DNA of 6,958 bases, taken from the NCBI GenBank assembly GCA_021732545.1, contig JAKFUW010000051.1, forward strand, positions 1 to 6,958, in the 5' to 3' direction. The DNA is from Alphaproteobacteria bacterium (lineage in GTDB: Bacteria > Pseudomonadota > Alphaproteobacteria > Rickettsiales > UBA3002). Below the pieces are notes generated by a model. That model saw only the letters and a program-made list of their open reading frames with translations. It did not search any database and had not been told where the DNA came from. Below, one piece after another: positions 5,749 through 6,958 of the stretch. Made by a program: the position numbers and the translations under genes. Position 1 is the stretch's first letter. The number at the start of each line of letters is the position of its first letter.

Positions 5749-6958
5749 TTACGCTGCTTTTTTCTTAGGCTTGGGCGCTGGTTTTTTGGTAACGGAAACC
5801 TTGGCAACGGGCTTTTGCTTCTCAACTTCTTTCGTTGGTTTTTTGCGGCCACCACCACCTTTGTTGCCGTCAATTGCATCAATCGCTGCGATCGCTGAAA
5901 GGTTGATGATATCGGCCACGGATGCATCCATCGTCACAATCTGAACGGGTTTTTCCAAACCCACCAATATAGGCCCAACAATCGTTCCAGCCCCAAGCTC
6001 TTCCAGCATGTTGGATGCAATATGCGCCGAATGCAGCGCAGGCATCACCAGCACGTTAGCAGGTTCACTGAGGCGGCAGAAGGGATACATCGCCAACAGC
6101 TCTTTGTTGAGCGCGACATCGGCTGACATTTCACCGTCATATTCAAAGTCCACATTGCGGCCATCCATGATTTTGACTGCCTCGCGGATGCGATCACCTT
6201 TTTCTTTCATCGGGTTGCCGAAGTTGGAATAAGATAAAAACGCCACGCGTGGATCATGCCCCATCTGGCGCGCTTTGAATGCGGTTTTTTCGGCGATAAA
6301 CGCAAGCTCAGACGAAGATGGCAACTCATGCACCGCCACATCTGACATAAACACGGTGCGATGTTTTGAAACAATCATCGAAATCGCAAACGGCACTTCA
6401 CCTTCTTTAGTGTCAATCACGCGGCAGATATTCTCCAGTGAGCGGTTATAACCACGCGTGAGTCCGGTAATCATCGCATTGCCATGGCCGTGTTCGAGCA
6501 TGCAGGATGCGAAAATGTTACGGTCATTTTTCACCATGCGCGCAATGTCGCGATATAAAAATCCTTTGCGTTGCAGCTTGGCATAGAGTGCATCGATATA
6601 GAGTTGAACGTGCGGCGAAATGGCGGCATTGGCGATATCGATATCGTCGGTGTTTTTAATACCGATTTCTTTCATCATCGCGCGGATGCGGTCGGCGCGG
6701 CCCACCAGAATCGGTTTACCATAGCCATTATCGCGCCAGTGCATGGCCGCGCGGATGGTTTTTTCCTCTTCGCCTTCGGCAAAAATAATCCGCTGCGGGT
6801 TAGCGCGCACCTTGTCGATAATCTGCGCCATACTGTTGGCAGTAGGATCAAGCCGCGCTGAAAGTTCGCGCTTGTATGCGGCCATATCTTTGATGGGTTT
6901 GCGCGCAACCCCTGTATCCATCGCCGCTTGCGCCACCGCCACGGGGATGGTGTAAATC
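5749..6958 (-). CDS. maeB: NADP-type malic enzyme MaeB, C-terminal phosphotransacetylase-domain part (gene cut by window edge)
   Basis: MaeB oxidatively decarboxylates malate to pyruvate, and in proteobacteria its catalytic domain is fused to a phosphotransacetylase-like domain thought to be regulatory (acetyl-CoA sensing). The visible part begins IYTIPVAVAQAAMDTGVARK, which is the end of the malic enzyme domain and the junction. The PTA-like domain follows with FAEGEEEKTIRAA, PILVGRADRI, SCMLEHGHGNAMITGL, PALHSAHIASNMLEELGAG and VGPILVGLEKPV. The frame is open to the right edge, and the GTG at 6942 is an internal valine, not a start; I infer that about 360 N-terminal residues lie outside. 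After the usual end (SVADIINLSAIAAIDAID) there is a 39-residue tail encoded by 5752-5868 with 13 Lys and one Arg and only two acidic residues, which is not typical of the family. It ends in TAA. No clear terminator follows, only the palindromic repeat. Confidence 0.92.
   Translation of the reverse strand, partial: IYTIPVAVAQAAMDTGVARKPIKDMAAYKRELSARLDPTANSMAQIIDKVRANPQRIIFAEGEEEKTIRAAMHWRDNGYGKPILVGRADRIRAMMKEIGIKNTDDIDIANAAISPHVQLYIDALYAKLQRKGFLYRDIARMVKNDRNIFASCMLEHGHGNAMITGLTRGYNRSLENICRVIDTKEGEVPFAISMIVSKHRTVFMSDVAVHELPSSSELAFIAEKTAFKARQMGHDPRVAFLSYSNFGNPMKEKGDRIREAVKIMDGRNVDFEYDGEMSADVALNKELLAMYPFCRLSEPANVLVMPALHSAHIASNMLEELGAGTIVGPILVGLEKPVQIVTMDASVADIINLSAIAAIDAIDGNKGGGGRKKPTKEVEKQKPVAKVSVTKKPAPKPKKKAA

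Noticed and set aside
6940..6942. GTG at 6942 as the start of a stand-alone phosphotransacetylase
   Set aside because: The frame continues to the right edge as IYTIP, matching the malic enzyme domain junction, so this is an internal valine of MaeB.

Overview
The window looks like chromosome from an alphaproteobacterium of moderate G+C content, possibly a Rickettsiales-, Holosporales- or Micavibrio-like lineage. The lineage is an inference from three things: a MaeB-type malic enzyme with a fused phosphotransacetylase domain, dispersed palindromic repeats with CGTCATT-type ends, and overall codon use. No rRNA, tRNA, CRISPR array, integrase or transposase was seen.

Layout. (1) Positions 1-3386, plus strand: a very large Ala/Pro-rich protein (at least 1118 residues) of unknown function with no cysteine or tryptophan. 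Its frame is open to the left edge, so its true start may lie outside the window. (2) 3446-4135, plus strand: a well conserved queH (epoxyqueuosine reductase) reading frame cut by one in-frame TAA at 3677-3679. The two halves are in the same frame and nothing else looks damaged. (3) 4132-5598, minus strand: a multi-spanning GT-C-fold glycosyltransferase (GT39/ArnT-like) whose stop codon overlaps that of queH. It carries a 9-base G tract on its coding strand and an in-frame palindromic repeat insertion. (4) 5599-5748: an intergenic gap almost filled by a second palindromic repeat. (5) 5749-6958, minus strand: the C-terminal part of maeB, cut by the right edge and ending in an unusual lysine-rich tail.

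The genes do not form an obvious pathway. queH concerns tRNA wobble modification, the glycosyltransferase cell-surface sugar transfer, and maeB the malate-to-pyruvate step of central metabolism. The most interesting features are local: a repeat that has become coding sequence in a membrane protein, a likely slippage tract in the same gene, and a single nonsense codon in queH. I see no convincing evidence of a new multi-gene system. The large unknown protein is the best candidate for new biology.
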